Of a stretch of 64,000 bases of DNA, positions 37,217 through 46,282 are shown one piece after another. Made by a program: the position numbers and the translations under genes. The stretch lies in contig JAURWR010000058.1 in the NCBI GenBank assembly GCA_030654805.1, positions 1 to 64,000 on the forward strand, in the 5' to 3' direction. Positions within the stretch are counted from its first letter, which is position 1. Every line of letters begins with the position of its first letter. Source of the DNA: Burkholderiaceae bacterium (GTDB lineage: Bacteria > Pseudomonadota > Gammaproteobacteria > Burkholderiales > Burkholderiaceae_C). The notes below the pieces were generated by a model. It was not told the origin of the DNA and did no database searches. It worked only from the letters and a program-made list of their open reading frames with translations.

Positions 37217-38287
37217 TCAGACGCCGAAGGCTTCGCGCACGCCGAGCACGCGGCCCGTCTCGGCTGCCTCGTAACCACCGAGCGCGGAAACCGACGAGCG
37301 ATAGGCCGGAGACTGCAGCAGCTGAAGCACCTGGGGCATCGGGTCCGTGTCGCGGGCGCGCCGGTTCATCGCGAGGAAGTAGCGCTCGCGCACCAACGGA
37401 ATGAAATGCAGCCCGAAACGTTGCGCCGCCGTTTGCACGCCCATGCCGACATCGGCCATGTCGCTGGCGATGAACGCGGCCACGGCGGCGTGCGTGAACT
37501 CGGCGCTGTCGTAGCCGGTGACCTCGTCGTGCGAGATGCCCTGCTTGGCGAGCATCAGCTCGGTCAGCATGCGTGTGCCCGAGCCCTCGGGGCGGTTGAC
37601 GAAGCGCAAGTCCTTGCGCCGCAGGTCGGCCAGGCCGCGCACGAACTTCGGGTTGCCCGGCGCGGCGAACAGGCCCTGCGTGCGCACCGCCACCTGCACC
37701 AGCAAGTGCGTGTCGTCGCGCAGCCAGCGGCGGTAGCGCTGCGCGGCGGGCACCTCGAACTCGCCGATCGGCACGTGGAAGCCGGCCAGGTCGCACTCGC
37801 CGTGCGACAGCGCCGCCACCGACTCGAAGCTGTTGCGGTAGCGCAGCTCGACCTGCAATCCAGCGGCGTTCAACTGCTGCATCAGCGCGGCGATCGCGAA
37901 ACCATGGCTGGCATGGACCCGCAGCGCCTGCGGAGGGCGTGGAAGCGTGCGCTCCAGTTCATTCGCCAGCTCGGATGCCAGCGACTCCAGCGTCGGTGAT
38001 AGTCGAGCCGCGATGCGGCGGTCGGCCCAGATCAGCTTCTCGGCCAGCGGCGTCAGCGTGGACCCACGTCCGCGCCCCGCGTTCAGCAGCGGATGGCCGA
38101 ACAACTGCTCGGCCTTCTTGATCTGACCCCAGGCGTGCCGGTAGCTCATGCCCATGGTTCGCGCGCCCTGGGCGATGGCGCCGGTCTCCTGCACCGCTGC
38201 CAGCAGGCTGAGCAGCGAGGTGGTGTCCAGCAGTGCGTCCGACTCGACGCCGAGTTCCCAGTGGGGAGTGATGTTGATTCGGAGCAT
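37217..38287 (-). CDS. ModE-type HTH regulator with periplasmic-binding-protein-like domain (FdsR-like)
   Basis: 356 residues. Residues 1-110 form a ModE/LysR-like winged helix ([57 protein letters not shown]). Residues 120-350 form a PBP-like ligand domain (PF12727-like; [61 protein letters not shown]). Proteins of this build sit next to molybdenum or tungsten formate dehydrogenase genes, and this one is divergent from the formate dehydrogenase operon. It probably senses molybdate, tungstate or a cofactor signal; the ligand is inference. Confidence 0.85.
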   Translation of the reverse strand: MLRINITPHWELGVESDALLDTTSLLSLLAAVQETGAIAQGARTMGMSYRHAWGQIKKAEQLFGHPLLNAGRGRGSTLTPLAEKLIWADRRIAARLSPTLESLASELANELERTLPRPPQALRVHASHGFAIAALMQQLNAAGLQVELRYRNSFESVAALSHGECDLAGFHVPIGEFEVPAAQRYRRWLRDDTHLLVQVAVRTQGLFAAPGNPKFVRGLADLRRKDLRFVNRPEGSGTRMLTELMLAKQGISHDEVTGYDSAEFTHAAVAAFIASDMADVGMGVQTAAQRFGLHFIPLVRERYFLAMNRRARDTDPMPQVLQLLQSPAYRSSVSALGGYEAAETGRVLGVREAFGV

Positions 38288-38422
38288 TAAGCAATCGCTT
38301 TCATATCTTTAGGGCGTTGCGGTTATATCGTCAGCAGGTAAATCAGTCCAGTCGAATGGTGTTCGCAAAACATATACCTTCGGTGCCTGCTGCCCACCGC
38401 GCCCTGTGAGAGACCGCTGCCC
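38288..38422. promoter_or_regulatory. divergent promoter region of the regulator and formate dehydrogenase
   Basis: A 135-bp AT-rich gap. GGTTATATCG (38331-38340) and an inverted GGTATATGT (complement of ACATATACC, 38370-38378) resemble the GTTATAT half-sites of ModE-type operators. No GG-N10-GC sigma-54 element is found. It is a likely binding region for the adjacent regulator. Confidence 0.45.
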
Positions 38423-40171
38423 ATGAACGCCCCCGTCATTCCCATCCACCTGTTGAACGACCCCGCCCCGCCGCGCCCGAAGCGGACCCAGCGAGAGCGT
38501 CAGGTCGGCGCCGAGGCGTTGGCCGAGGTCAAGCTGGCGAGCGGTGCGCGGCCTTTCAGGCGCGATCTGCTGATCGAGCACCTGCACGACCTGAACGACC
38601 GGTTCGGCCAGCTGCGCACCGATCACCTGGCGGCGCTGGCGCAGCTGCTGAAGCTGTCGCAGGTCGAGGTCTACGAGGTCGCGACCTTCTATCACCACTT
38701 CGACGTGGTTCGCGAGAACGCGGCCGGCGGTTTCGACGCACCGCCTCGGCTGACGGTGCGCGTGTGCGACGGTCTGTCGTGCCAGATGGCCGGTGCCGCC
38801 GATCTGCTGGCGCGGTTGCCGCAATTGCTCGAAGCCGACGTGCGGGTGATCCCGGCGCCGTGCATCGGACGCTGCGAGCAGGCGCCTGCGGTGGCGGTGC
38901 ACCAGCATCCGGTGGCGCACGCCAGCGTCGAATCGGTGGTGGAGGCGGTTCAATCGGGCCTGACGACGCACGAGCCTGAGCCGTACACCGGCCTCGACGC
39001 GTACCTCGCCGTGGGTGGCTACCAGGCGCTGGAGGCCTGCATCAGCGGCGTCCGCGATGTCGAGTCGGTGATCAAGTCGCTCGAAAGCTCGGGTTTGCGT
39101 GGTCTCGGTGGCGCCGGGTTCCCGGCCGGCCGCAAATGGCGCATCGTGCGCGGCCAGTCGGCACCGCGGCTGATGGCAGTCAACATCGACGAGGGCGAGC
39201 CCGGCACCTTCAAGGACCGGCATTACCTCGAACGCGACCCGCACCGTTTCCTTGAAGGCATGCTGATCGCCGCGTGGGCAGTCGGCATCGACGCGATCTA
39301 CATCTACCTGCGCGACGAGTACCACGGTTGCCGGGCGCTGCTCGAGCGCGAGCTGTCCCGTCTGCACGCCAGCCCGCCGACGGGCTACGGCGCGAACGGG
39401 CTGCCGAAGATCGAACTGCGGCGCGGCGCCGGCGCCTACATCTGCGGTGAAGAGTCCGCGATGATCGAATCGATCGAAGGCAAGCGCGGCATGCCGCGTC
39501 TGCGCCCGCCCTACGTGGCGCAGGTCGGGCTGTTCGGCCGGCCGACGCTCGAACACAACTTCGAGACGCTGTACTGGGTGCGCGACATCCTGGAGCAGGG
39601 CGACGAGGCGTTTGCCAGCCACGGCCGCCATGACCGCAAGGGACTGCGCTCGTTCTCGGTGTCCGGCCGCGTGAAGAAGCCGGGCGTGCACCTCGCCCCG
39701 GCCGGCATCACCTTGCAGGAGCTGGTCGACGAATACTGCGGCGGCATGCTCGACGGGCACACGCTGTACGCCTACCTGCCGGGCGGCGCGTCGGGCGGCA
39801 TCCTGCCCGCGAGCCTGGCTGACGTACCGCTCGATTTCGACACGCTGCAACTGCACGGCTGCTTCATCGGGTCGGCGGCGGTGATTGTGTTGTCACAGCA
39901 CGACCGCGTGACCGACGCGGCGCGCAACCTGATGTCGTTCTTCGAACACGAAAGCTGCGGCCAGTGCACCCCGTGTCGCAGCGGCACGGCCAAGGCGCGC
40001 GAACTGATCGCGCGCGATCAGTGGGACACCGGCTTGCTCGCCGAGCTGTCGCAGGTGATGCGCGATGCGTCGATCTGCGGCCTGGGACAGGCGGCGCCGA
40101 ACCCGATCGACTGCGTGGTCAAGTATTTCCCGCACGAGTTGTCCGCGCCGAATTCAGGAGCCCGCGCATGA
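38423..40171 (+). CDS. fdh1B: NAD-dependent formate dehydrogenase beta subunit (fused NuoE-NuoF type)
   Basis: 582 residues, cytoplasmic. The N-terminal 180 residues are NuoE/FdsG-like, with a [2Fe-2S] cluster from C115, C120 and the PCIGRCEQAP pair. Residues 190-575 are NuoF/FdsB-like, with the NADH site GLRGLGGAGFPAGRKW, FMN site NIDEGEPGTFKDRHYLERDPHR, GAGAYICGEESAMIESIEGKRG and a C-terminal [4Fe-4S] motif SCGQCTPCRSG...C. This fused two-domain subunit is the arrangement of the tungsten FDH1 of Methylobacterium extorquens rather than the separate FdsG and FdsB of Cupriavidus. It transfers electrons from the alpha subunit to NAD. It overlaps fdh1A (ATGA). Confidence 0.93.
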   Translation: MNAPVIPIHLLNDPAPPRPKRTQRERQVGAEALAEVKLASGARPFRRDLLIEHLHDLNDRFGQLRTDHLAALAQLLKLSQVEVYEVATFYHHFDVVRENAAGGFDAPPRLTVRVCDGLSCQMAGAADLLARLPQLLEADVRVIPAPCIGRCEQAPAVAVHQHPVAHASVESVVEAVQSGLTTHEPEPYTGLDAYLAVGGYQALEACISGVRDVESVIKSLESSGLRGLGGAGFPAGRKWRIVRGQSAPRLMAVNIDEGEPGTFKDRHYLERDPHRFLEGMLIAAWAVGIDAIYIYLRDEYHGCRALLERELSRLHASPPTGYGANGLPKIELRRGAGAYICGEESAMIESIEGKRGMPRLRPPYVAQVGLFGRPTLEHNFETLYWVRDILEQGDEAFASHGRHDRKGLRSFSVSGRVKKPGVHLAPAGITLQELVDEYCGGMLDGHTLYAYLPGGASGGILPASLADVPLDFDTLQLHGCFIGSAAVIVLSQHDRVTDAARNLMSFFEHESCGQCTPCRSGTAKARELIARDQWDTGLLAELSQVMRDASICGLGQAAPNPIDCVVKYFPHELSAPNSGARA

Positions 40172-43026
40172 ACGCCCCCACATCGCATGGCCTGCTGAAG
40201 GCCGACGTGCCGGTGGTCGAATTCACCCTCGATGGCAAGCCGGTGCAAGCGCGCACTGACGAAACACTGTGGCAGGTCGCGAAGCGCGAAGGCACGACGA
40301 TCCCGCACCTGTGCCACATGGAAGGCCTGAACCCGGTCGGCAACTGCCGCGCCTGCATGGTCGAGATCGATGGGGAGCGCACGCTGGCCGCGTCCTGCTG
40401 CCGCAACGTCAGCGCCGGCATGAAGGTGCAGACCGACAGCCCGCGCTCGCAGGCCGCGCGCAAGATGGTGATCGAACTGCTGGTCAGCGATGCCGGTGGC
40501 AGCACCGACCGCCACACGAACAAGTCCGAGCTGAGTCAGTGGGCGACGCAGCTCGGCGTCACCGAAAGCCGCTTGCCGGCGCGCGACGTGCACTACGCCG
40601 CGCCTGACCTGAGCCACGCCGCGATCGCGGTGAACCTCGACGCCTGCATCCAGTGCACCCGCTGCCTGCGCGCCTGCCGCGACGAGCAGGGCAACGACGT
40701 CATCGGCCTGGCGCTGCGCGGTTCGCACGCGACCATCTCCTTCGATGCCGGCGATGCGCTCGGCCAGTCGAGTTGCGTCGCCTGCGGCGAATGCGTGCAG
40801 GCCTGCCCGACCGGCGCACTGATGCCGGCGCGCGACGCGGGCCTGGCGCCGATCACCAAGCAGGTCGATTCCGTCTGCCCTTACTGCGGTGTCGGCTGCC
40901 AGCTCACCTGGAACGTCGGCCCCAATGACCAGGGCCAGGAACGCATCCAGTTCGTCACCGGCCGCGACGGCCCGGCCAACCACAACCGCCTGTGCGTCAA
41001 GGGCCGCTATGGCTTCGACTACATCCACAACCCGAAGCGACTGACGGTGCCGCTGGTGCGCCGCGCCGGCCGAGCGAAGGACCCGGCCGACATCGAGCGA
41101 CTCAAGCGCGGCGAGTTGCGTATGGACGAGCTGTTCCGCGAAGCGAGCTGGGACGAGGCGCTCGATCTGGCAGCAAACGGATTGAAAAAAATCCGCGATG
41201 GTGACGCCCCCCACGTCGCCGCTCACGGCAGCCAATCAGCGCTCGCCGGCTTCGGCTCGGCCAAGGGCAGCAACGAAGAGGCCTACCTGTTCCAGAAGCT
41301 GGTGCGTCAGGCGATGGGCAGCAGCCACGTCGATCACTGCACGCGGCTGTGCCACGCCAGCTCGGTCACCGCGCTGCTCGAAGGGATCGGCTCGGGTGCG
41401 GTCAGCAACCCGGTCGCCGATGTGGCCGAGTCCGAGCTGATCTTCCTGATCGGCGCCAACCCGACCGTCAACCACCCGGTGGCGGCAAGCTTCATCAAGA
41501 ACGCGGTGGATAAAGGAGCGCGGCTTGTTATTTGCGACCCGCGGCACACGCAGCTGACGCGGCGCGCGACCTGGCACCTGCAGTTCCGCCCCGACACCGA
41601 CGTGGCACTGCTCAACGGCATGCTGCACACGATCATTGCCGAGGACCTGGTCGACGCCGAGTTCGTCGCCGCGCGGGTCAACGGCTACGACGCGCTGAAG
41701 GCCTCGGTCGCCGAGGCGACGCCCGAGCGCATGTCCGAGATCTGCGGCATTGCGCCCGAGACCATTCGCGAGGTGGCGCGTGCGTATGCGACCGCGCGCA
41801 GCGCGATGATCCTGTGGGGCATGGGCATCAGCCAGCATGTGCACGGCACCGACAACTCGCGCGGGCTGATCGCGCTGGCGCTGATCACCGGCCAGATCGG
41901 CCGACCCGGTACCGGACTGCATCCGCTGCGTGGTCAGAACAACGTGCAGGGTGCCAGCGATGCCGGGCTGATCCCGATGATGCTGCCCAACTACCAGCGC
42001 GTGTCGAACGCCGAGGTGCGCGCGCATTTCGAGGCGATGTGGCACACGACCATCGATGCGACCTCGGGCCTCACCGTCGTCGAGATCATGCATGCCGTGA
42101 CCGACGGCAAGATTCGTGGAATCTTTGTCGAGGGCGAGAACCCGGCGATGAGCGATCCCGACCTGGAGCACGCGCGCAAGGCGCTGGCCAAGCTCGAGAT
42201 CCTGGTGGTGCAGGACATCTTCGCGACCGAGACCGCGATGCTCGCCGACGTGATCCTGCCGGCCTCGGCGCAGCCCGAGAAATGGGGCAGCTACACCAAC
42301 ACCGACCGACTCATCCAGATCGGCCGCCCCGCGCTCACGCCGCCGGGGCTGGCCAAGCAGGACCTGTGGGTCATCGAGCAACTGGCCCGCCGCCTGGGGG
42401 TGCCCTGGAACTACTGGCAGCCTGCCGACGGCGAGGGTCATGTGGCGGCTGAAGCGCCGGTGGCGCGTGTCTATGAAGAGATGCGTTCGGTGATGGAACC
42501 GCTGGCCGGCGTGCCGTGGTCGCGCCTGGTGCGCGAAGAAGCCGTGGTCACCCCCGCGCACCACGAAGACGAGCCCGGCGAGAGCGTGGTTTTCATCGAC
42601 CACTTTCCGACCGCTGACGGCCGGGCCACCGTGGTGCCGACCACCTTCCGGCCGGGTGCCGAGCAGGTCGATGCCACGTATCCGTTCGTGCTGACCACCG
42701 GCCGCGTGCTCGAACACTGGCACACCGGCGCGATGACGCGGCATGCCAGCATGCTCGACGCGATCTCGCCCGAAGCCTTCGTCTCGATACATCCGATCGA
42801 CGCGGCGAGGCTCGGCATCGCCGATGGCGAGGTGATCGCCCTGGTCACGCACCACGGCCACGTGCAAGCGCGGGCCAGCCTCAGTGGCGAGGTCCAGCTC
42901 GGCCAGGTGTTCCTGCCGTTTGCCTTCTGGGAGGCGGCGGCCAACAAGCTGACGGGCGATGCGCTCGACGCGGCGGCCAAGATCCCGGGGTTCAAGGTGA
43001 CTGCTGCTCGAATCGACAAGATTTGA
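40168..43026 (+). CDS. fdh1A: NAD-dependent formate dehydrogenase alpha subunit (Mo/W-bisPGD)
   Basis: 952 residues. The N-terminus carries a [2Fe-2S] ferredoxin domain (CHMEGLNPVGNCRACMVEI...CCRN), a His/Cys cluster region and two [4Fe-4S] motifs (CIQCTRCLRACRDEQG, CVACGECVQACPTGAL). A further cluster, CPYCGVGC, opens the molybdopterin oxidoreductase domain. The metal ligand is C395 in CTRLCHASS, i.e. cysteine rather than selenocysteine. GRVLEHWHTGAMTRHA marks the C-terminal dinucleotide-binding domain. It oxidises formate to CO2, the last step of the C1 pathway encoded downstream. AGGAG lies before the ATG at 40168. An fdsC/fdhD-type maturation gene is not in the operon. Confidence 0.95.
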   Translation: MNAPTSHGLLKADVPVVEFTLDGKPVQARTDETLWQVAKREGTTIPHLCHMEGLNPVGNCRACMVEIDGERTLAASCCRNVSAGMKVQTDSPRSQAARKMVIELLVSDAGGSTDRHTNKSELSQWATQLGVTESRLPARDVHYAAPDLSHAAIAVNLDACIQCTRCLRACRDEQGNDVIGLALRGSHATISFDAGDALGQSSCVACGECVQACPTGALMPARDAGLAPITKQVDSVCPYCGVGCQLTWNVGPNDQGQERIQFVTGRDGPANHNRLCVKGRYGFDYIHNPKRLTVPLVRRAGRAKDPADIERLKRGELRMDELFREASWDEALDLAANGLKKIRDGDAPHVAAHGSQSALAGFGSAKGSNEEAYLFQKLVRQAMGSSHVDHCTRLCHASSVTALLEGIGSGAVSNPVADVAESELIFLIGANPTVNHPVAASFIKNAVDKGARLVICDPRHTQLTRRATWHLQFRPDTDVALLNGMLHTIIAEDLVDAEFVAARVNGYDALKASVAEATPERMSEICGIAPETIREVARAYATARSAMILWGMGISQHVHGTDNSRGLIALALITGQIGRPGTGLHPLRGQNNVQGASDAGLIPMMLPNYQRVSNAEVRAHFEAMWHTTIDATSGLTVVEIMHAVTDGKIRGIFVEGENPAMSDPDLEHARKALAKLEILVVQDIFATETAMLADVILPASAQPEKWGSYTNTDRLIQIGRPALTPPGLAKQDLWVIEQLARRLGVPWNYWQPADGEGHVAAEAPVARVYEEMRSVMEPLAGVPWSRLVREEAVVTPAHHEDEPGESVVFIDHFPTADGRATVVPTTFRPGAEQVDATYPFVLTTGRVLEHWHTGAMTRHASMLDAISPEAFVSIHPIDAARLGIADGEVIALVTHHGHVQARASLSGEVQLGQVFLPFAFWEAAANKLTGDALDAAAKIPGFKVTAARIDKI

Positions 43027-43069
43027 AATCCGCCAGCGGCGCTGCGCCAGAATGCCGGCGACTCTTGCC

Positions 43070-44113
43070 ATGAACGCGCCCGGTCTCGCCACTCGACCCG
43101 AACGCGCCGCAGACCGGCGCGTGGTGTCGGTGCGTGCGCCGGGTCGACTGCACCTGGGCTTCCTCGATCCGGGCGGCTCGCTGGGCCGGCGCTACGGCAG
43201 CCTCGGGTTGGTCGTCGATGGGTTCGAGACCCAGGTCGACCTGTCCGATGCGAACGCTCATCGTGTCACTGCGGCAACACCGTCGGCGCAATCCGAGATC
43301 GACCGCGCCGAGTCTCATCTGCATGCACTGACGCGGCAGACGGGACTGGACCAGCCACTTCATCTGCATCTCGAAAAACTGCTGCCGGCTCACGCCGGTT
43401 TCGGCTCGGGCACCCAGTTGGCTTTGGCGATCGGCCGTGCTTTCGCGATCTGGCACGGGCTCGAAGTGTCGTCAGCGACGCTCGCCCACTGGCTGGGCCG
43501 CGGCCTGCGCTCCGGTGTTGGCATCGGCGGATTCGAGCAGGGCGGCCTGCTGGTCGATGGCGGGCCGGGCGCCGACGGCCAGCCCGCGCCCGTGCTGTCG
43601 CGGGTGGCGCTGCCCGAGGATTGGCGCGTCGTGGTCGTGCTCGACTCGCAGCATCATGGACTGTCGGGTCATGAGGAAAAGCGGGCCATCGCGGCCTTGC
43701 CCCAGATGCCTCAGTCTGTCGCCGCCGACATTTGCCACCAGGTGCTGATGCGCGTGCTGCCCGGCGCGGCGTGCGCCGAGTTCGCGCCGTTCGCCGCCGG
43801 CATCACCCGCATACAGCAGCAGCTCGGTGCGCACTTTGCACCGGCGCAAGGTGGCGATCCGTACACCAGCAGTGCCGTCGGCCGGCTGGTGCGATGGATC
43901 GGCGAGGCGGCCGGGGGTGAATCGGGTGCGGCGATCGGACAAAGCTCGTGGGGTCCGACCGGCTTTGCGATATTGCCCAGCCAGCAGCAGGCCGAAGCCT
44001 TGGTCGAAGCCGCGCGCGCCGCGCAGAGGGTCGCTTCGCACCTGACGGTGCAGATCGTGAGCGGCCGCAACCACGGCGCGAGGCTGGACGACCGTCTGTC
44101 CGCCACGCAGTGA
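43070..44113 (+). CDS. mptG: beta-ribofuranosylaminobenzene 5'-phosphate synthase
   Basis: 347 residues, GHMP-kinase fold. It condenses a p-aminobenzoate-type acceptor with PRPP, releasing CO2, the first committed step toward the arylamine part of methanopterin. Motifs: APGRLHLGFLDPGGSLGRRYGSLGL, LPAHAGFGSGTQLALAIGRA (GHMP loop), RSGVGIGGFEQGGLLVDGG and QSSWGPTGFAIL. The ATG at 43070 is chosen because the protein then begins MNAP like the two upstream proteins; an in-frame ATG at 43052 is possible, and neither has a clear ribosome site. First gene of the H4MPT cluster, 43 bp after fdh1A. Confidence 0.9.
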   Translation: MNAPGLATRPERAADRRVVSVRAPGRLHLGFLDPGGSLGRRYGSLGLVVDGFETQVDLSDANAHRVTAATPSAQSEIDRAESHLHALTRQTGLDQPLHLHLEKLLPAHAGFGSGTQLALAIGRAFAIWHGLEVSSATLAHWLGRGLRSGVGIGGFEQGGLLVDGGPGADGQPAPVLSRVALPEDWRVVVVLDSQHHGLSGHEEKRAIAALPQMPQSVAADICHQVLMRVLPGAACAEFAPFAAGITRIQQQLGAHFAPAQGGDPYTSSAVGRLVRWIGEAAGGESGAAIGQSSWGPTGFAILPSQQQAEALVEAARAAQRVASHLTVQIVSGRNHGARLDDRLSATQ

Positions 44114-44157
44114 CCCTGCGCGAAACACAAGCAGAGACAGTCAACGAGAGGTCCGCG

Positions 44158-45078
44158 ATGGAACGCCCCTACATCCTCCACATGTTCACGCCGGGTCGCC
44201 AGATGAGCCCGTTCGACATCAACATGGCCGCCGACGCGGGCTACCAGATCGTCGTGCCGTACAGCGGCGTCGACATCGGGGCCATCTCCGGGCTGACGCA
44301 GGACGTGATCTTCTCGCGCGGCCCGACCGGTGTCTCGCGCACTGGCATCTTCCTCGGCGGGCGCGACGCCATCCTGGCGGCCGACATGCTCGACAAGTCG
44401 GTGAAGGCGATGGTCAAGCCCTTCGTCGTGTCGGTGCTGGCCGACCCGAGCGGCGCCTACACCACCGCCGCCGCGATGATTGCCTGCGTCGAGGCCGCGT
44501 TGCAGCGCAAGCACGGCCACGGTCTGCAGGATCAGAAGGTCGTCGTGATCGGCGGCGCCGGGCCGGTCGGGCGCATCGCCTGCGTGCTCGCCGCGCAGGC
44601 CGGCGCCCGCGTTTGCCTGTCGAACCGCGATGGTCTGGTCGAAGCCGAGACCGCCGCCGGCGTCACCGGCGTGCGCTTCGGCGTGACGCTGAAGGGCGTG
44701 TCGGGCGAGAGCCGGGACACGGTGCACGCGTCGCTGGCCGATGCCGACGTGATCCTGGCCTGTGCGGCGGCCGGGGTGCAAGTGCTCTCTGCCGAGGACC
44801 TGTCGCAAGCCAAGCAGCTGAAGGTCGCCGCCGACGTGAACGCGGTGCCGCCGAGCGGCATCGCCGGCGTCGGCGTGATGGACAACGGCGTGCCGCTGGC
44901 GGGCACGCAGGCGGGTGGGATCGGCGCGCTGGCGATCGGCAACGTCAAGTACCAAACGCAGCACCGTCTGCTGGTGCAGATGCACGACTCGCCCACGCCG
45001 CTGGTGCTGAGCTTCCCCGAAGCCTTCGCGACCGCGCGGCATTTCTTGCGCGAACAAGCCGCCGGGCGAGTCGCCTGA
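44158..45078 (+). CDS. mtdB: NAD(P)-dependent methylene-tetrahydromethanopterin dehydrogenase
   Basis: 306 residues, cytoplasmic. It oxidises methylene-(dephospho-)H4MPT to methenyl-H4MPT with NAD or NADP. The N-terminal stretch ILHMFTPGRQMSPFDINMAADAGYQ and the block RGPTGVSRTGIFLGGRD match MtdA/MtdB. A Rossmann motif VVVIGGAGPVGRIACVLAAQAG lies at about 128-150. Being in the H4MPT cluster, it is MtdB rather than folate-linked MtdA. GAGAGG lies 5 nt before the ATG; the frame extends further upstream without a better start. Confidence 0.93.
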   Translation: MERPYILHMFTPGRQMSPFDINMAADAGYQIVVPYSGVDIGAISGLTQDVIFSRGPTGVSRTGIFLGGRDAILAADMLDKSVKAMVKPFVVSVLADPSGAYTTAAAMIACVEAALQRKHGHGLQDQKVVVIGGAGPVGRIACVLAAQAGARVCLSNRDGLVEAETAAGVTGVRFGVTLKGVSGESRDTVHASLADADVILACAAAGVQVLSAEDLSQAKQLKVAADVNAVPPSGIAGVGVMDNGVPLAGTQAGGIGALAIGNVKYQTQHRLLVQMHDSPTPLVLSFPEAFATARHFLREQAAGRVA

Positions 45079-45097
45079 GCTAGGCGGTGGCGCAGCG

Positions 45098-46282
45098 ATG
45101 ACGATGCTCGTGGTGGCCGCCATCTCGGCGCGGACGATGGCCGAGGCGACCGCGCGCGATGGCTACGAGGTCGCCGCGCTCGACCTGTTCGGCGACACCG
45201 ACACCCGCGCCGCGAGCGCCACCTGGTCGGCGCTCGGCGAGCCCGGTTCGCTGTGCATGGACGCCAACCGCCTGATCTCGGCGCTGGCGAGTCTGGCGCA
45301 GCGCGGCGATGTGCTCGGCTGGTGTCCGGGCGCGGGGTTCGAAGGGCGGCCCGATCTGCTGGAGCGTGGCGCTGCGGTCTTGCCGTTGATCGGCAACGGT
45401 GCGGCGGCGGTGCGGCGCGTGCGCGACCCGCGGATTTTTTTCGACGACCTCGATCGCCTCGGCATCCCGCATCCCGAGGTGCGTGCGACGCCACCGGCCG
45501 ATGGCGATGTGTCCGGGTGGCTGGTCAAGGATTTCCAGGGCACTGGCGGATGGCACATCCGGCGCTGGACCCGAGGGGACGCGGTGCCGACCGCCGGTTC
45601 GCCAGCGCGGTATTTCCAGCGCGAAGCGGCTGGCATCCCGATGTCGGCGACCTTCATTGCCAACGGCGTCGATGCCTGCGTGCTCGGCTCCAACATGCTG
45701 AAGACTCGGCGCTTTGGCGCGAAGCCGCACGTGTACAGCGGCGCCGTCGGGCCGGTGGGTTTGCCGGCCGCCGTCATGCAGCAGATCGGTCGCATCGTCC
45801 CGGCGCTGGCGGGCGAATTTGCGCTGCGCGGGCTCGGCAGCCTGGATTTCCTGCTCGACGGCGACACGGTCTCGGTGCTCGAGATCAACCCGCGTCCGCC
45901 GGCCAGCATGGCGCTTTACGAACACCTTCGTTTCGACGGTGCTGCGTTGCCCGAGCGACCGACGCACGGCTTGATGGAAGCGCATATCCGTGCTTGCCTG
46001 CGCGGTGATCTGCCTGCGATCCGTTCCGGGGATGCCGAGGCTGCGGCCGTTCGTGGCATCGAGATCGTCTATGCCCGTCGGCCTGTGCAGGTCGATGCGG
46101 CCATGACGAATCGGTTGTCGCGCTGGCCCGGTGCGCACGATCTGCCCGTCCCTGACACCCACTGTACCGCCGGAGATCCGCTGTGCAGCGTCACCGCCGC
46201 CGGCGCCAGTGCCGACGAAGTCCGAACCCGATTGAACGACAGCCGCAAGAGGCTGTTGCAGACCCTGGAGACATCGACATGA
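45098..46282 (+). CDS. ATP-grasp ligase of the H4MPT/methylofuran cluster
   Basis: 394 residues. An ATP-grasp protein: N-terminal Rossmann-like domain, then VKDFQGTGGWHIRRW (ATP-binding lysine and glycine loop), a central lid and the acidic Mg site in RGLGSLDFLLDGDTVSVLEINPRPPASM. Homologues occur in bacterial H4MPT gene clusters without an assigned reaction. One of the cofactors needs amide bonds (glutamyl additions), so an amino-acid ligase is a reasonable guess. It starts 19 bp after mtdB and overlaps mch by 4 nt, so all are in one operon. Confidence 0.82.
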   Translation: MTMLVVAAISARTMAEATARDGYEVAALDLFGDTDTRAASATWSALGEPGSLCMDANRLISALASLAQRGDVLGWCPGAGFEGRPDLLERGAAVLPLIGNGAAAVRRVRDPRIFFDDLDRLGIPHPEVRATPPADGDVSGWLVKDFQGTGGWHIRRWTRGDAVPTAGSPARYFQREAAGIPMSATFIANGVDACVLGSNMLKTRRFGAKPHVYSGAVGPVGLPAAVMQQIGRIVPALAGEFALRGLGSLDFLLDGDTVSVLEINPRPPASMALYEHLRFDGAALPERPTHGLMEAHIRACLRGDLPAIRSGDAEAAAVRGIEIVYARRPVQVDAAMTNRLSRWPGAHDLPVPDTHCTAGDPLCSVTAAGASADEVRTRLNDSRKRLLQTLETST

